Part shown: in pieces, positions 1 through 10,722 of the stretch
Position numbering within the stretch: position 1 is the stretch's first letter
How the letters are laid out: every line of letters begins with the position of its first letter
Assembly (NCBI GenBank): GCA_011754105.1
Contig: JAAKDF010000008.1
Coordinates: 1 to 64,000 of the forward strand
From: Serratia symbiotica
GTDB taxonomy: Bacteria; Pseudomonadota; Gammaproteobacteria; Enterobacterales; Enterobacteriaceae
Direction of reading: 5' to 3'
DNA length: 64,000 nt
Translations under genes and position numbers: made by a program
The notes under the pieces: model-generated
Databases searched by the model: none
The model's input: the letters and a program-made list of their open reading frames with translations, nothing else
What the model was told of the DNA's origin: nothing

Positions 1-826
1 CACTATCATCATCCTCATTATTGCTGGCGCAAATGCCGCTGAACAGCGGCTCCCCGGCATCTGCCAACGCCACTTCGGAAGTTTCTACCAGAACTTTAAT
101 TGAGGATAACAGTACATCGTCATCTAGCGTAGATACCCCTTGCACTGTAGGTTCAGGCTTATCGACGGCAGAGCGACTGTCATCTCTGTAATTGAGTTCT
201 TCGCAGCTCGAACGGTTGGTCATAAAGGTAGCGATACCCAGCACCGCACCACCGATCTTCTCTGTGATCATCAGCCATGACCAGCCGGTAAACAGCGTCA
301 CCCCTGCCGCCCAAGTACAAAGTAGCGCCAGCCTAATACCAATACCGCTAAATTGAGGTAGCATAGCATTACTTAGTAGGCTACCGATAACACCGCCGGA
401 TGCAAAGTAATAAAGATCGTCAACCTTCAGCGCTGCCAGTCCGCACAAGGTAAACACCATCGCCAGCGTGCCGAGCAGACGCAATAAAAGCGCAAAATAA
501 TCATTATATTCACGTCTACAGCGCTGCTGGCGATAAGCTATCCAGCACATAACCAGCATAATTAGCGGTATCGTATATGCGATCACACCAAAGATAAATA
601 ACAGCATATCCGCCATCCAAGCACCGATACCACCGCCAAAATTACGAATAGGTTCATGCCAAGCTGTCTGCGACCAGCTTGGGTCAGAGGGATTAAAACT
701 GAGCAGCGCAACCATAAGGTAAACGGCAAAAACCACTATTACGATCAACACAGCCTCCAGCAAACGCTGGCCACTGCTGAGTTTTTTCAAGGTAACTGCT
801 TTATCTTCTGTATATTCCTGGCTCAA
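1..826 (-). CDS. ftsK: DNA translocase FtsK, N-terminal part (runs off window)
   Basis: This is the 5' end of the septal DNA translocase that anchors the divisome and pumps chromosome termini at division. About 275 codons are open with no stop. The protein begins LSQEYTEDKAVTLKKLSSG, very close to E. coli FtsK, and has hydrophobic segments at about residues 22-43, 73-97, 112-133 and 163-185, the membrane domain of the family. The acidic linker starts near residue 205, and the motor domain would lie beyond position 1. I chose the TTG start at 826 because it matches the family N-terminus and is preceded by GGAG. It follows lrp on the same strand, as in other enterics. Whether the motor domain is intact cannot be judged here. 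Confidence 0.95.
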   Translation of the reverse strand, partial: MSQEYTEDKAVTLKKLSSGQRLLEAVLIVIVVFAVYLMVALLSFNPSDPSWSQTAWHEPIRNFGGGIGAWMADMLLFIFGVIAYTIPLIMLVMCWIAYRQQRCRREYNDYFALLLRLLGTLAMVFTLCGLAALKVDDLYYFASGGVIGSLLSNAMLPQFSGIGIRLALLCTWAAGVTLFTGWSWLMITEKIGGAVLGIATFMTNRSSCEELNYRDDSRSAVDKPEPTVQGVSTLDDDVLLSSIKVLVETSEVALADAGEPLFSGICASNNEDDDS

Positions 827-939
827 AAAAGGATCTCCAGTTTCATATAGTTGACATAGCAACAGCACCGAGGTGTTTCCCCGGCATAGGCACTGTATGT
901 ATAAACAGAAGTATAACCAATTTAATCAGGTTTTGCACC

Positions 940-1433
940 TTAACGTGTTTTGATCACCAGACGGTTGCTTTGTTTAACTTCTTCCATGACCACTTAAGTG
1001 CGGGTGTCGTTAACCCCGGTAAACGCAGCAGTATTTCACCTAGTAGCTTGTGGTAAGCCGACATGTCCGGAACACTGGTTTTCAGTAGGTAGTCGAAATC
1101 AACGGAAACCAGATGTCACTACTGAATTTCTTCAAGCTTTTGCAGTGCTGAGTTGAATTGCTCAAACACATCCAGCGCGCTACGATTTAGCGTGATTTCG
1201 ACGAAAACTAGCAAGGAGGCATCCAGATAATGCGGATTAAGCAATGCAATGTAGCCATGAATAAATCTCTGGCGTTCAAGGCGTCGCACACGTTTTAAAG
1301 ATAACGTTAGAGATAAACCCACACGCTTCGAAAGCTCCACGTTTGAAATACGGCCATCTTTCTGTAGCTCGTTTAGGATATTGCGGTCAATATAATCAAG
1401 ATCTTTGCCAGGGCGTTTCTTATTCTCTGCTAT
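940..1433 (-). pseudogene. lrp: broken leucine-responsive regulator Lrp
   Basis: The reading resembles the global amino-acid-responsive regulator Lrp: the stretch with RPGKDLDYIDRNILNELQKD and the helix-turn-helix region are conserved. The canonical start codon is ATA at 1433 instead of ATG; an upstream in-frame ATG at 1469 exists. After EEIQ there are two adjacent stops (TAG TGA). The ligand-binding domain then continues recognisably (residues like VDFDYLLKTSVPDMSAY), with a one-base loss near PGV and another stop (TAA where Tyr is expected). The recognition helix also carries substitutions (LSLTLSLKRV). At best a roughly 100-residue DNA-binding fragment could be made. Loss of this global regulator is typical of host-restricted bacteria. 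Confidence 0.93.
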
Positions 1434-1509
1434 TATTATTGTCTCTCTTATTTTATTCCTTGAGCTCACAACGCTTTAGCAAACGTCAATGTGTCTAGAG
1501 CTGGTTTTA

Positions 1510-2136
1510 TTGGTCGCCCACACATTATTCCAATATGGTATGGCAATGACTAGCGTATTTATGCTAAAATGGATTTTCCGCCTGACACTTCACGCCTTCA
1601 AAAGCTTCGTCGACTCCATTTTGACACTGATGAAAGTGCCGTTGAACTACCCAGACTATACATGCATCAGGTAAGCGGGAGAAATCCGTCAATGTCCCGT
1701 TTAAAATCCCCACGCGGGGTAAAATTGCACACCTCGTTATCGACTCTACCGGGCTCAACGTCTTGGGGGAAGGGGAGTGGATGGTAAAAATATGGTCAGG
1801 GAAGAAGGGGAACCCATTATTGGTCGGCAGACTATGCAGACCGAAATCAAGCGGTGGCGAACTAGCTACTTAACAGAGACAACAAACGGAAAAAAACTAT
1901 GATAGGCTACTATCGACGTTCGATAGCCAAAACAGCGATGTATAGAGTACAATAACTATTTGATGGTCAGCTGTCTGTCCCTGGGAGATTATGATACATA
2001 AGTTGCAGAGGCTATGGTCATGAGCTATGCATTAAACAAGATGACGCTCTCCGGTATGCCAGAAAATGTATGCGTTGCCTGAAATATGCCCATTGAGGGG
2101 ACTCTTTATTGCAAATCCAATTTATTCAACAAAGCT
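1510..2136 (+). mobile_element. IS5-family (IS903-like) remnant, copy 1
   Basis: A 5'-truncated element. It begins within the transposase near GGTCGCCCAC and keeps the C-terminal part in scattered frames (words such as YYRRSIAKTAMYRVQ). It ends in ATTTATTCAACAAAGC, the IS903-type terminal inverted repeat, at 2120-2135. Several frameshifts and stops make it non-functional. It separates the lrp-ftsK block from the rlmN-der block, which are not neighbours in E. coli. Confidence 0.85.
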
Positions 2137-2200
2137 GCTAAATCCATAAAAATGCTTTTAAAGACTTTTAGACATGGAAACCAGCTATTTAAATTTGTAC

Positions 2201-2244
2201 AATAACGCGCCCCTAATAAGATTACTTATCAGGGGCGCGTTATT
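2201..2244. terminator. long hairpin, probable terminator
   Basis: AATAACGCGCCCCT (2201-2214) is the exact inverse of AGGGGCGCGTTATT (2231-2244), and the stem extends inward with one mismatch. It lies upstream of rlmN, where enterics usually carry ndk, so it may be the orphaned ndk terminator; ndk itself is absent. Confidence 0.7.
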
Positions 2245-2394
2245 TCCACTGCGTCTTTCGAGCCGCAGCCCAACACCCATTAGCAGCAGTGCTATCGCCC
2301 GATATTTCTTGAGCTAAAGGCACAAATTACTTTCCATTCTTTAGCGCCATAACGTGTAACAATGAGGCCAGAGAGCATTATGATAAGATCTATC

Positions 2395-3579
2395 ATGTCT
2401 GAATGCACCTTGTCTGAAAATCATTCGCTGACGACGACTCAATACGTTAACGCGGAACAATCGTCTGTAGCCAAAATTAACCTGCTGGATTTGAATCGCC
2501 AGAAAATGCGCGAGTTTTTCAGCCAAATAGGCGAGAAACCCTTCCGTGCTAATCAAGTGATGAAGTGGATATACCACTATTGCTGCGATGATTTTGAGCA
2601 AATGACCGACATCAATAAGGTATTGCGTAATAAATTACAACGCGTTGCTAAAATCCACGCACCGGAAGTGGCCGAAGAACAACGCTCAGCTGATGGCACA
2701 ATCAAATGGGCGATCCAAGTGGGTGACCAGCAGGTTGAAACCGTCTATATCCCGGATGGCGATCGAGCTACCCTGTGCGTCTCATCCCAGGTGGGTTGTG
2801 CTCTGGAGTGCAAATTTTGTTCAACGGCTCAACAGGGCTTTAACCGCAACCTGCGCGTATCGGAAATCATTGGTCAAGTGTGGCGTGCGGCGAAAATTAT
2901 CGGTGCGCTTAAAGTCACGGGTGGGCGCCCCATTACCAACGTGGTGATGATGGGTATGGGGGAGCCGCTGCTTAACCTGAACAACGTGGTGCCAGCAATG
3001 GAAATCATGCTCGACGACTTCGGCTTTGGCCTATGCAAGCGCCGTGTCACCCTATCAACCTCCGGCGTAGTGCCGGCGTTAGACAAACTGGGTAATATGA
3101 TTGATGTGGCACTTGCAATATCGCTGCACGCGCCTAACGATAAAATCCGTAATGAGATCGTGCCGATCAACTACAAGTACAACATTGAGAGTTTCTTAGC
3201 CGCAGTGCGCCGCTATCTGGAAAAATCTAACGCCAACCAGGGCAGGGTTACAGTTGAATACGTGATGCTGAATCATATCAATGATAGCACCGACGATGCG
3301 CATCAGTTGGCGGAATTACTTAAGAATACACCATGCAAGATCAACCTGATCCCATGGAACTCATTCCCAGAAGCTCCTTACAGCCGCAGCTCCAATAGCC
3401 GGGTAGATCGTTTTGTCAAAGTATTGATGGAATACGGTTTTACGACTATTGTTCGTAGAACCCGTGGCGACGATATTGATGCCGCTTGTGGGCAACTGGC
3501 GGGTGAGGTGATCGACCGTACCAAACGAACCATGAAAAAGAAAAGGGCCGAAGAAGCTATTAATGTACGGGCAGTATGA
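2395..3579 (+). CDS. rlmN: dual-specificity 23S rRNA/tRNA adenine-2 methyltransferase RlmN
   Basis: A radical-SAM enzyme that makes m2A2503 in 23S rRNA and m2A37 in some tRNAs. The CxxxCxxC iron-sulfur motif is present (CALECKFC, about residues 135-142 from this start), as are the methyl-carrying Cys in RATLCVSS and the resolving Cys in DAACGQLAG near the C-terminus, the residues known to be catalytic in the family. I chose the ATG at 2395 (MSECTL), which best matches the family; in-frame ATGs at 2362 and 2380 also exist. The stop overlaps the rodZ ATG (ATGA at 3576), as in the usual rlmN-rodZ-ispG-hisS-yfgM-bamB-der series. The gene looks functional. Confidence 0.95.
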   Translation: MSECTLSENHSLTTTQYVNAEQSSVAKINLLDLNRQKMREFFSQIGEKPFRANQVMKWIYHYCCDDFEQMTDINKVLRNKLQRVAKIHAPEVAEEQRSADGTIKWAIQVGDQQVETVYIPDGDRATLCVSSQVGCALECKFCSTAQQGFNRNLRVSEIIGQVWRAAKIIGALKVTGGRPITNVVMMGMGEPLLNLNNVVPAMEIMLDDFGFGLCKRRVTLSTSGVVPALDKLGNMIDVALAISLHAPNDKIRNEIVPINYKYNIESFLAAVRRYLEKSNANQGRVTVEYVMLNHINDSTDDAHQLAELLKNTPCKINLIPWNSFPEAPYSRSSNSRVDRFVKVLMEYGFTTIVRRTRGDDIDAACGQLAGEVIDRTKRTMKKKRAEEAINVRAV

Positions 3580-4455
3580 ATCCTATAGCACTGTCCCGTG
3601 AACAGCTTTGTCTGAGCCATCAGGCGGTAGTAGAGCGCCTTTGCCTCACAAAGTCCACCGTGCGCGATATAGAGCAATACAGCATTTTCGCTGATCTCGC
3701 CTGCATTTTCGTGCGTGGCTATATCTATTCTTACGCCAATATGGTGCATATTCTAGAGGATGAAGTACTGATAAATTTAGCCGAGCAGGCAACGCAGAAA
3801 ATGATGCAGAGCTTTTCATTAGATAAGCATCGTAAAAGCGCGATGGATGGTTGATGAGCTTCACTTGGTTGATGGTGTTGGTGGTGTTCGTCCTGCTGTG
3901 CCTGGTGGTTTTGCCACCAGGCACAGCAGGACGAGATCGCGACCATGGCCGATCAGTTAGATGCGCAGCGCAGCTAGCGCAAAACAAGCGCAAAACGAAG
4001 GCAAACGGGTACCGTTGACCGATAATGCTACTACGCCGATCGATACTTGCACTACGCCGCAGGCAGCAGTTAACCCACAGAAGCCCTACAATGGTGTTGC
4101 CAAGCCAGACAACGCTGCCGGAAACTGCAGCAGGGGGCATCCGTACGCTCAGTCATTGTTAACACTACCGTTGATGCGGTCATGGCAGCGGCTAGCGATA
4201 CGAACTCACTGGTTATGAGCTTTTCAGCTGATTGCAGGTTATGTAGATAACCGATGCTAACGGAAAAAATTTGTTCAGCGGCATGCAAAAGAACGGTGAT
4301 AAGTTGAATCTGGCCGGTACCGCGCTACACAAACTGATAATCGGCGCGCCTGCCGCCGTGAAGATCTAGTATCAAGGTAAGCCGGTTGATTTAAGCCGGT
4401 TCGTTAAGTTAAACCGTGTTGCTCGCCTGGCTATTGCTGAGCAGGGATTGCGTAG
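3576..4455 (+). pseudogene. rodZ: broken cell-shape protein RodZ
   Basis: RodZ is the membrane protein linking MreB to the wall-elongation machinery. The N-terminal helix-turn-helix domain is recognisable ([24 protein letters not shown]), but about 15 residues after the first two are missing. The frame then shifts just before the transmembrane helix and ends at 3854. Beyond it, in other frames, pieces of the Pro/Thr-rich periplasmic linker and the C-terminal beta domain can be read down to the ispG leader. The frameshifted region holds a perfect 21 bp palindrome (see 3888-3934). The 3' border is approximate. The surviving 92-residue cytoplasmic fragment lacks the membrane anchor. Confidence 0.9.
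3888..3934. repeat. perfect 21 bp palindrome inside rodZ pseudogene
   Basis: The arm at 3888-3908 is the exact inverse complement of 3914-3934, with a five-base TTTTG loop. The right arm fits the ancestral rodZ coding sequence (reading HQAQQDE). The left arm departs from the expected TGAWW-type coding, as if copied from the right arm. Confidence 0.9.
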
Positions 4456-4494
4456 CAATAGCCGTAATGTCAGAGTAGCAATGGAGAGTTCGTC

Positions 4495-5610
4495 ATGAAT
4501 AACAAAGCGCCTATCAAACGCCGAAAATCAACACGTATTTACGTTGGTAAGGTGCCTATCGGTGATGGCGAGCCGATTACCGTGCAGTCGATGACCAACA
4601 CCCGTACCACTGATGTTGCCGCTACGGCTAATCAGATTAAAGAGTTGGAGCGCGTCGGTGTCGATATCGTCCGTATTTCGGTTCCCACTATGGACGCCGC
4701 CGAGGCGTTTAAGTTGATCAAACAGCGGGTCAATGTGCCGCTGGTTGCTGATATCCATTTCGATTATCGCCTCGCGTTGCAGGTGGCTGAATACGGTGTG
4801 GATTGCTTACGCATAAATCCTGGCAATATTGGCAACGAATCGCGTATCCGCTCGGTAGTGGATTGTGCGCGTGACAAGAATATTCCGATCCGCATCGGCG
4901 TTAATGGTGGTTCGCTGGAGAAAGACCTACAGGAAAAGTACGGTGAACCAACGCCGGAAGCGCTGCTGGAATCCGCCATGCGTCATGTAGATATCCTCGA
5001 TCGCCTCAACTTTGACCAGTTCAAGGTCAGTGTCAAAGCTTCTGATCTATTTTTGGCGGTGCAGTCCTATCGCCTACTTGCGTCGCGTATTGATCAACCG
5101 CTGCACCTAGGCATCACCGAAGCTGGTGGTGCACGTAGCGGTTCTGTTAAATCAGCGATAGGCCTGGGTTTATTGCTGTCGGAAGGTATTGGTGACACCC
5201 TGCGCATCTCGCTGGCGGCTGATCCGGTGGAAGAAGTGAAGGTCGGTTTCGACATCCTAAAATCGTTGCGCATCCGCGCACGCGGCATCAACTTCATCGC
5301 CTGCCCGACTTGTTCACGTCAAGAATTTGACGTGATTGGTACGGTGAATGCATTAGAACAGCGTCTGGAAGACATTATCACGCCAATGGATGTGTCGATT
5401 ATCGGTTGCGTGGTCAATGGGCCGGGCGAATCGCTGATATCGACCCTGGGTGTCACTGGTGGTCATAACAAGAGCGGCTTCTATGAAGACGGCACTCGTC
5501 AGAAAGAGCGTTTCGATAACGAGCAGATAATTGACCAATTGGAGGCGAAGATCCGCGCCAAGGCATCGATGATGGATGAAACTAACCGCATATCAGTCAG
5601 TCTGCTATAA
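4495..5610 (+). CDS. ispG: flavodoxin-dependent (E)-4-hydroxy-3-methylbut-2-enyl-diphosphate synthase IspG
   Basis: The penultimate enzyme of the MEP isoprenoid pathway, converting MEcPP to HMBPP with a 4Fe-4S cluster. The protein has 371 residues (E. coli 372). It has the N-terminal TIM-barrel with [11 protein letters not shown] and the C-terminal cluster ligands in [11 protein letters not shown] and GCVVNGPGE, where the last Glu is the fourth ligand in the family. The ATG is preceded by GGAG. It sits directly downstream of the dead rodZ and upstream of hisS, with a hairpin after it. It looks fully functional, as expected for an essential pathway. Confidence 0.97.
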   Translation: MNNKAPIKRRKSTRIYVGKVPIGDGEPITVQSMTNTRTTDVAATANQIKELERVGVDIVRISVPTMDAAEAFKLIKQRVNVPLVADIHFDYRLALQVAEYGVDCLRINPGNIGNESRIRSVVDCARDKNIPIRIGVNGGSLEKDLQEKYGEPTPEALLESAMRHVDILDRLNFDQFKVSVKASDLFLAVQSYRLLASRIDQPLHLGITEAGGARSGSVKSAIGLGLLLSEGIGDTLRISLAADPVEEVKVGFDILKSLRIRARGINFIACPTCSRQEFDVIGTVNALEQRLEDIITPMDVSIIGCVVNGPGESLISTLGVTGGHNKSGFYEDGTRQKERFDNEQIIDQLEAKIRAKASMMDETNRISVSLL

Positions 5611-5635
5611 AAATAAGCTTTTTATCAATGATACA

Positions 5636-5658
5636 GCGGGCTTTTTCCCGCGATTTTT
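5636..5658 (+). terminator. probable rho-independent terminator after ispG
   Basis: GCGGG (5636-5640) pairs with CCCGC (5647-5651), followed by GATTTTTAT. The stem is short, so termination may be partial. Confidence 0.5.
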
Positions 5659-5688
5659 ATGAGCCAGGTGTAAAGAATGGCATCCAAG

Positions 5689-5718
5689 TTGAAGATGGGA
5701 TGGCAAATTTCCTATAAT
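5689..5718 (+). promoter_or_regulatory. sigma70-type promoter for hisS
   Basis: TTGAAG (5689-5694) and TATAAT (5713-5718) are spaced by 18 bp and lie about 40 bp before the hisS start. The -10 box is a perfect consensus. Confidence 0.7.
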
Positions 5719-5755
5719 CGGGTTCATTTTTACAGACAACCGACAGAGAACTCAC

Positions 5756-7030
5756 GTGGCAAAGAACATTCAAGCCATTCGCGGCATGAACGACTACCTG
5801 CCGAAAGAAACGGCATTATGGCAGCGCATTGAAGGCACCCTCAAGAAGGTGCTTGAAGGATATGGCTACAGCGAAATACGGTTGCCAATTATAGAGCAGA
5901 CTCCGTTATTTAAACGTGCGATCGGTGAGGTGACTGATGTTGTAGAAAAAGAAATGTATACCTTTAATGATCGCAAAGGTGATAGCCTAACCCTGCGCCC
6001 AGAAGGCACAGCTGGCTGCGTTCGCGCAGGCATCGAACATGGTTTGCTTTACCATCAGGAACAGCGGCTGTGGTACATCGGGCCGATGTTCCGCTATGAG
6101 CGCCCACAAAAAGGCCGCTATCGCCAGTTCCATCAATTGGGGGCGGAAGTGTTCGGCCAGCACGGCCCGGATGTTGATGCCGAACTTATTCTACTGACTG
6201 CTCGATGGTGGAAAGCTCTGGGCATCGCCGAACACGTCAAATTAGAGCTGAACTCCATTGGTTCGCTAGAGGTGCGCGCCAACTACCGCAATGCGCTGGT
6301 AGGTTTTATCGAACAGCACGTCGACGTGCTGGATGACGACTGCAAGCGCCGCATGTACCGCAACCCATTGCGCGTGCTGGACTCCAAAAATCCTGAGGTG
6401 CAGGCAATGCTGAACGATGCCCCGCGCCTGTCCAAGTATCTTGATGAGGCGTCTCGCGTTCACTTCACCGGTCTATGTGAACTTTTAGCACAGGCAGGTA
6501 TCCCATACACCATCAATGAACGCCTGGTACGCGGTCTGGACTACTACAACCGTACGGTATTTGAATGGGTGACCACCAATCTGGGTGCACAGTGTACTGT
6601 GTGTGCAGGAGGGCGTTACGATAGTCTGGTCGAGCAGTTAGGCGGGCGTGCGGTGCCAGCCGTGGGTTTTGCTATGGGATTGGAACGTCTGGTGCTGCTG
6701 GTACAAGCGCTTAACCCAGATTTCACTGCGCCACCCACCATTGATGTGTACTTGATTTCTTCCGGCGCGGTTGCGCAAGGTGCAGCGATGCAACTGGCCG
6801 AACGAGTGCGCGATGCGTTGCCGCAGCTAAAACTAATGACCAACTACGGTGGCGGTAACTTCAAAAAGCAGATCACCCGTGCGGACAAATGGGGCGCGCG
6901 CGTCGCATTGATCTTGGGTGAGAACGAAGTGGCGGCACTACAGGTGGTGGTAAAAGACCTGCGCAGTGGTAAACAAGAAATGCTGGCGCAAAGCGAAACT
7001 GCTACGCGTCTGGCTCAAATGTTAAGTTGA
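5756..7030 (+). CDS. hisS: histidyl-tRNA synthetase
   Basis: Class II aminoacyl-tRNA synthetase charging tRNA-His. The protein has 424 residues, the usual length. Motif 2 ([15 protein letters not shown]), the histidine-specific stretches [15 protein letters not shown] and AGGRYDSL, and motif 3 (GFAMGLERL) are all present, followed by the C-terminal anticodon-binding domain. The start is GTG at 5756, matching the family N-terminus [16 protein letters not shown]. It has its own promoter (5689-5718) and is followed within 13 bp by yfgM, so the two are probably cotranscribed. No defects seen. Confidence 0.97.
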   Translation: MAKNIQAIRGMNDYLPKETALWQRIEGTLKKVLEGYGYSEIRLPIIEQTPLFKRAIGEVTDVVEKEMYTFNDRKGDSLTLRPEGTAGCVRAGIEHGLLYHQEQRLWYIGPMFRYERPQKGRYRQFHQLGAEVFGQHGPDVDAELILLTARWWKALGIAEHVKLELNSIGSLEVRANYRNALVGFIEQHVDVLDDDCKRRMYRNPLRVLDSKNPEVQAMLNDAPRLSKYLDEASRVHFTGLCELLAQAGIPYTINERLVRGLDYYNRTVFEWVTTNLGAQCTVCAGGRYDSLVEQLGGRAVPAVGFAMGLERLVLLVQALNPDFTAPPTIDVYLISSGAVAQGAAMQLAERVRDALPQLKLMTNYGGGNFKKQITRADKWGARVALILGENEVAALQVVVKDLRSGKQEMLAQSETATRLAQMLS

Positions 7031-7043
7031 GGAGAAATACACC

Positions 7044-7664
7044 GTAGAAATCTATAGCACTGAAAAAGAACAAGCTGATGCTTTGTGTCGGTTCTTTGCT
7101 GAAAACGGCAAAGCGCTGGCGTTGGGAGCAGTACTCAGCATTGCTGCTTTGGTTGGTTGGTGTTACTGGCAAAACCATCAAAGTGTCGAACTGATAGCAG
7201 CATCCCAATTTTATCATGAAGCTGGTGATCGTCTGGCGGCCGGGAAGCCGGGCGATGTGGCCGTAGCGGAGAAATTTATCCAGGCTAACAGAAATAGCTA
7301 CGGCGTATTAGCCGCGTTGCAGTTGGCCAAGCATTTTGTTGAGCAGTATGATTTTGCTAAAGCGGAACAGCAACTGCTGCAGGCGCAAAGCCAGACCAAA
7401 GACGATAATCTGCTTTCGCAGATCAACCTGCGTCTTGCGAGAGTCCAGCTACAGGAAAAAAAGTGGGATAACGCGCTTAAAACGCTGGATGAGGTGAAAG
7501 ATGCATGCTGGGCAGCGCTGGTGCAGGATACGCGCGGCGATGTGTTGTTGGCCCAGGGCGATGCCGAAGGTGCACGCGCAGCCTACAGTAAAGGCCTTGA
7601 GTACAACGTTTCTCAGGCGCTCGAGGTGTTGTTGCGTATAAAGTTGAATAACTTGTCCAACTAA
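7044..7664 (+). CDS. yfgM: YfgM (AncA)-like SecYEG-associated membrane protein, start codon eroded
   Basis: A single-span inner-membrane protein with a periplasmic TPR-like domain. In E. coli it associates with PpiD and the SecYEG translocon and influences periplasmic quality control. The family N-terminus is readable from 7044 (EIYSTEKEQADALCRFFAENG), but the first codon is GTA, not ATG or GTG, although AGGAG at 7030-7034 is ideally placed. The next in-frame accepted start is TTG at 7083, which has no comparable ribosome site and would remove 13 residues before the membrane helix (about residues 21-38). The rest of the frame is intact to KLNNLSN. Neighbours are hisS and bamB, as in E. coli. 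Expression may be weak. Confidence 0.85.
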   Translation, partial: VEIYSTEKEQADALCRFFAENGKALALGAVLSIAALVGWCYWQNHQSVELIAASQFYHEAGDRLAAGKPGDVAVAEKFIQANRNSYGVLAALQLAKHFVEQYDFAKAEQQLLQAQSQTKDDNLLSQINLRLARVQLQEKKWDNALKTLDEVKDACWAALVQDTRGDVLLAQGDAEGARAAYSKGLEYNVSQALEVLLRIKLNNLSN

Positions 7665-7675
7665 GGGGGGACCCA

Positions 7676-8857
7676 ATGCAATTTTGTAAAACACTCTTGG
7701 TCGGGCTAGTTTCTGCTGTCTTGCTAAGTGGTTGTTCGCTGTTTAACAGTGAAGAAGACGTGGTGACTATGTCGCCATTGCCGAAAGTTGAAAATCAATT
7801 TACGCCGAATAAGGTGTGGAGCACCTCGCTTGGTGATGAAATCGGCGAGGTTTATTCCTACCTGCGTCCGGACTTCCAGAACAGCACCCTTTTCGCTGCT
7901 GATCGTCACGGCATAGTGAAAGCGCTCGACGCTACCAGCGGTAACGAAAAGTGGAAGGTGGATCTTTCCGAGCATACCGGCTTCTTTCCCAGCAGCTTGT
8001 CCGCGCTGCTATCAGGAGGCTTAGCGGTATCAGGCGACAGGGTCTATATTGGCAGTGAGAAAGCGGTAGTTTACGCACTTAATACTGCTGATGGCAGCGT
8101 AGCCTGGCAGGCCAGGGTTGCTGGCGAAGCGATGTCCCGCCCAGTGATCAGCGATGGCATGGTGCTGATCCACACCTCTAATGGTCAGTTGCAGGCGCTG
8201 AACGAATCTAATGGTATGGTGAAGTGGACGGTTAACCTGGACATGCCATCACTGTCGTTGCGCGGTGAATCCGCACCAGCTGTGGCTTTAGGCGCAGCCA
8301 TCGTCGGCGGCGATCATGGCCGCGTCAGCGCTGTATTGATGCAGCAAGGCCAACTGATTTGGCAGCAGCGTATTTCCAAGCCGAGTGGTGCGACCGAAAT
8401 CGATCGCCTAAATGATGTAGACACTACGCCGGTGATCGTTGAAGGCATCGTTTATGCATTGGGCTACAATGGCAACCTGACGGCGCTGGATCTACGTTCC
8501 GGCCAAATCATGTGGAAACGTGAGTTGGGTTCAGTGAACGACTTTATCGTCGATGCAGGCCGTATTTACCTAGTCGATCAGAATGATCTCCTGGTAGCGC
8601 TGAGCACTAAAGGCGGCGTGACGCTGTGGACACAGGGCGATCTGCTGCATCGCAAATTGACACCACCAGTGATGTTTAATGGTTATCTGGTGACTGGTGA
8701 TGCCAAAGGCTATCTGCATTGGATTAATACCACCGGTGGTCGTTTTGTCGCCCAACAGCCAGTGGATAGCTCTGGCTTCATGTCTGCACCGTTGGTGGCA
8801 GGAGATAAGTTAGTTATTCAGGCACGAGACGGAAAAGTTCATGCTTTCACCCTCTAG
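7676..8857 (+). CDS. bamB: outer-membrane assembly lipoprotein BamB
   Basis: Scaffold lipoprotein of the BAM complex that inserts beta-barrel proteins into the outer membrane. The protein has 393 residues (E. coli 392). A lipoprotein signal ends in the lipobox LSGC, with the modified Cys at residue 20 and Ser at +2, fitting outer-membrane sorting. Repeated blades of a PQQ-like beta-propeller follow, with recurring motifs such as ALDATSGNEKW, ALNTADGSVAW and ALDLRSGQIMW. It lies 11 bp after yfgM and before der. The frame is intact; I see no missing blade. Confidence 0.97.
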   Translation: MQFCKTLLVGLVSAVLLSGCSLFNSEEDVVTMSPLPKVENQFTPNKVWSTSLGDEIGEVYSYLRPDFQNSTLFAADRHGIVKALDATSGNEKWKVDLSEHTGFFPSSLSALLSGGLAVSGDRVYIGSEKAVVYALNTADGSVAWQARVAGEAMSRPVISDGMVLIHTSNGQLQALNESNGMVKWTVNLDMPSLSLRGESAPAVALGAAIVGGDHGRVSAVLMQQGQLIWQQRISKPSGATEIDRLNDVDTTPVIVEGIVYALGYNGNLTALDLRSGQIMWKRELGSVNDFIVDAGRIYLVDQNDLLVALSTKGGVTLWTQGDLLHRKLTPPVMFNGYLVTGDAKGYLHWINTTGGRFVAQQPVDSSGFMSAPLVAGDKLVIQARDGKVHAFTL

Positions 8858-9019
8858 CGCTGATAGCCGTAACCTTTTCAGTACCTAAAAGATTTCAGGG
8901 TGCAGCCAGGCGATAAGCGCACGGTTCTCCAAAAGCCTAAACTCAGTGAATGAGGTCAAGTCAAGGCGCGCAGTCAACGTTGCTGCGACGGCGAAAGATG
9001 GGCGAAAGATGAAGGTAAC

Positions 9020-9056
9020 AACGGCTCCTGAGATGAGGGTTCAGGAGCCGTTTCGT
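9020..9056 (+). terminator. terminator between bamB and der
   Basis: AACGGCTCCTGA (9020-9031) is inverted exactly at 9041-9052 and followed by TTCGTATTTT. The preceding 8890-9012 stretch looks like a worn copy of an intergenic enteric repeat and contains GGCGAAAGATG twice in tandem; I see no gene there. Confidence 0.75.
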
Positions 9057-9135
9057 ATTTTATAAGCTACAGTGTTGGAATCTATCCTAAGTGTAGTAAT
9101 ATATTGATTATAAAGTAATAATGAGGATTTCAACA

Positions 9136-10641
9136 ATGAAACCTGTCGTCGCGCTGGTTGGGCGCCCGAATGTGGGTAAATCTACCTTGTTTAACCGTTT
9201 GACACAGACGCGCGATGCGCTGGTGGCAGATTTCCCAGGGCTAACGCGAGACCGCAAGTATGGGCATGCTGAATTTGAGGGCAATGAATTTATCATTGTC
9301 GATACTAGCGGTATTGACGGACACGAAGATGTCGTCGAAACGCGCATGGCAGGTCAATCGCTGTTGGCGATTGAAGAAGCCGATATTGTGCTGTTTATAG
9401 TTGATGCCCGCGCTGGCATGATGCCAGCCGATCATGGTATCGCCCAGCATCTGCGTATCCGCCAGAAGGCGACCTTTTTGGTGGTCAACAAGACTGATGG
9501 CCTAGATCCGGACGTGGTCACCGCTGACTTCTACTCGCTGGGCCTGGGTGATGTGTATGCCATCGCCGCCTCACACGGCCGTGGTGTCAGACAACTGATC
9601 GAGCACGTACTGGTGCCGTTCCTGCCTGAAAAAGAGGAAGAAGTAGAACTGACCCAAGAAGAGGCCAACGTCGCTTATTGGGACGAACAGAATGCTGATA
9701 AACCCGAAGGGGAAGAGGATGAACTTGAAGATGACTTCAACCCGCAGGATCTACCGATCAAGCTAGCGATTGTCGGGCGCCCCAACGTAGGTAAATCTAC
9801 GCTGATTAACCGTATCCTTGGCCAGGAACGCGTGGTGGTATACGACATGCCTGGTACAACCCGAGACAGTATTTATATCCCGATGGTACGTGGTGAGCGC
9901 GAATATGTGCTCATCGACACCGCAGGCGTGCGCAAACGCGGGAAAGTAACGGAAACAGTAGAGAAATTCTCGATAATCAAAACATTACAAGCGATTGAAG
10001 ACGCCAACGTGGTACTGCTGGTAATCGACGCACGCGAAGGGATTTCTGATCAGGATCTGTCGTTGCTTGGTTTTATCCTCAATAGTGGCCGCTCACTAGT
10101 GATTGTGGTCAACAAGTGGGATGGCATAAGCGAGGAAGAGCGCAAACATGTGAAAGAAATGCTCGATCTACGTCTGAGCTTTGTCGATTTCGCACGTGTG
10201 CACTTTATCTCCGCGCTGCATGGCAGCGGTGTCGGCAACCTGTTCGAATCGGTGCTAGAAGCATACGCTTATGCGACACACCGTGTGAACACCTCAATGC
10301 TAACCAAAATCATGCACATGGCAGTTGACGATCACCAACCGCCGCTAGTGCGTGGCCGCCGTGTGAAGCTAAAATATGCACACGCTGGTGGGTATAACCC
10401 ACCGATTGTCGTGATCCACGGCAATCAAGTTAGTGATTTGTCCGATTCGTATAAACGTTATCTGATGAACTATTTCCGTCGCTCGCTTAAAGTGATGGGA
10501 ACGCCGATCCGCATCAAATTTAAAGAGGGCGACAACCCGTTCGCTGGCAAACGCAATCTACTTACGCCAAACCAACTACGCAAGCGCAAGCGCCTGATTA
10601 GTCACCTGAAAAAAAATAATAATTTACGTCGAAGGTACTGA
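9136..10641 (+). CDS. der: ribosome-assembly GTPase Der (EngA)
   Basis: Essential tandem-domain GTPase needed for 50S subunit maturation. Two P-loops GRPNVGKST are seen (about residues 9-16 and 214-221), with NKTD and NKWD G4 motifs, DFPGLTRD and DMPGTTRD switch regions, an acidic linker ([10 protein letters not shown]) and the C-terminal KH-like domain ending [11 protein letters not shown] prefer the ATG at 9136 (MKPVVALVG) over the one at 9121, because AGGA at 9123-9126 then serves as the ribosome site. The length of about 501 residues is slightly above E. coli. Intact; it ends the bamB-der block just before an insertion-sequence remnant. Confidence 0.96.
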   Translation: MKPVVALVGRPNVGKSTLFNRLTQTRDALVADFPGLTRDRKYGHAEFEGNEFIIVDTSGIDGHEDVVETRMAGQSLLAIEEADIVLFIVDARAGMMPADHGIAQHLRIRQKATFLVVNKTDGLDPDVVTADFYSLGLGDVYAIAASHGRGVRQLIEHVLVPFLPEKEEEVELTQEEANVAYWDEQNADKPEGEEDELEDDFNPQDLPIKLAIVGRPNVGKSTLINRILGQERVVVYDMPGTTRDSIYIPMVRGEREYVLIDTAGVRKRGKVTETVEKFSIIKTLQAIEDANVVLLVIDAREGISDQDLSLLGFILNSGRSLVIVVNKWDGISEEERKHVKEMLDLRLSFVDFARVHFISALHGSGVGNLFESVLEAYAYATHRVNTSMLTKIMHMAVDDHQPPLVRGRRVKLKYAHAGGYNPPIVVIHGNQVSDLSDSYKRYLMNYFRRSLKVMGTPIRIKFKEGDNPFAGKRNLLTPNQLRKRKRLISHLKKNNNLRRRY

Positions 10642-10722
10642 GTCATCCAGCGACCAACTCAAAGAAATTGGCAACATTGAGAATGTTATAAACATCACTG
10701 ATGAGCATTTGAAGTCCGTGTA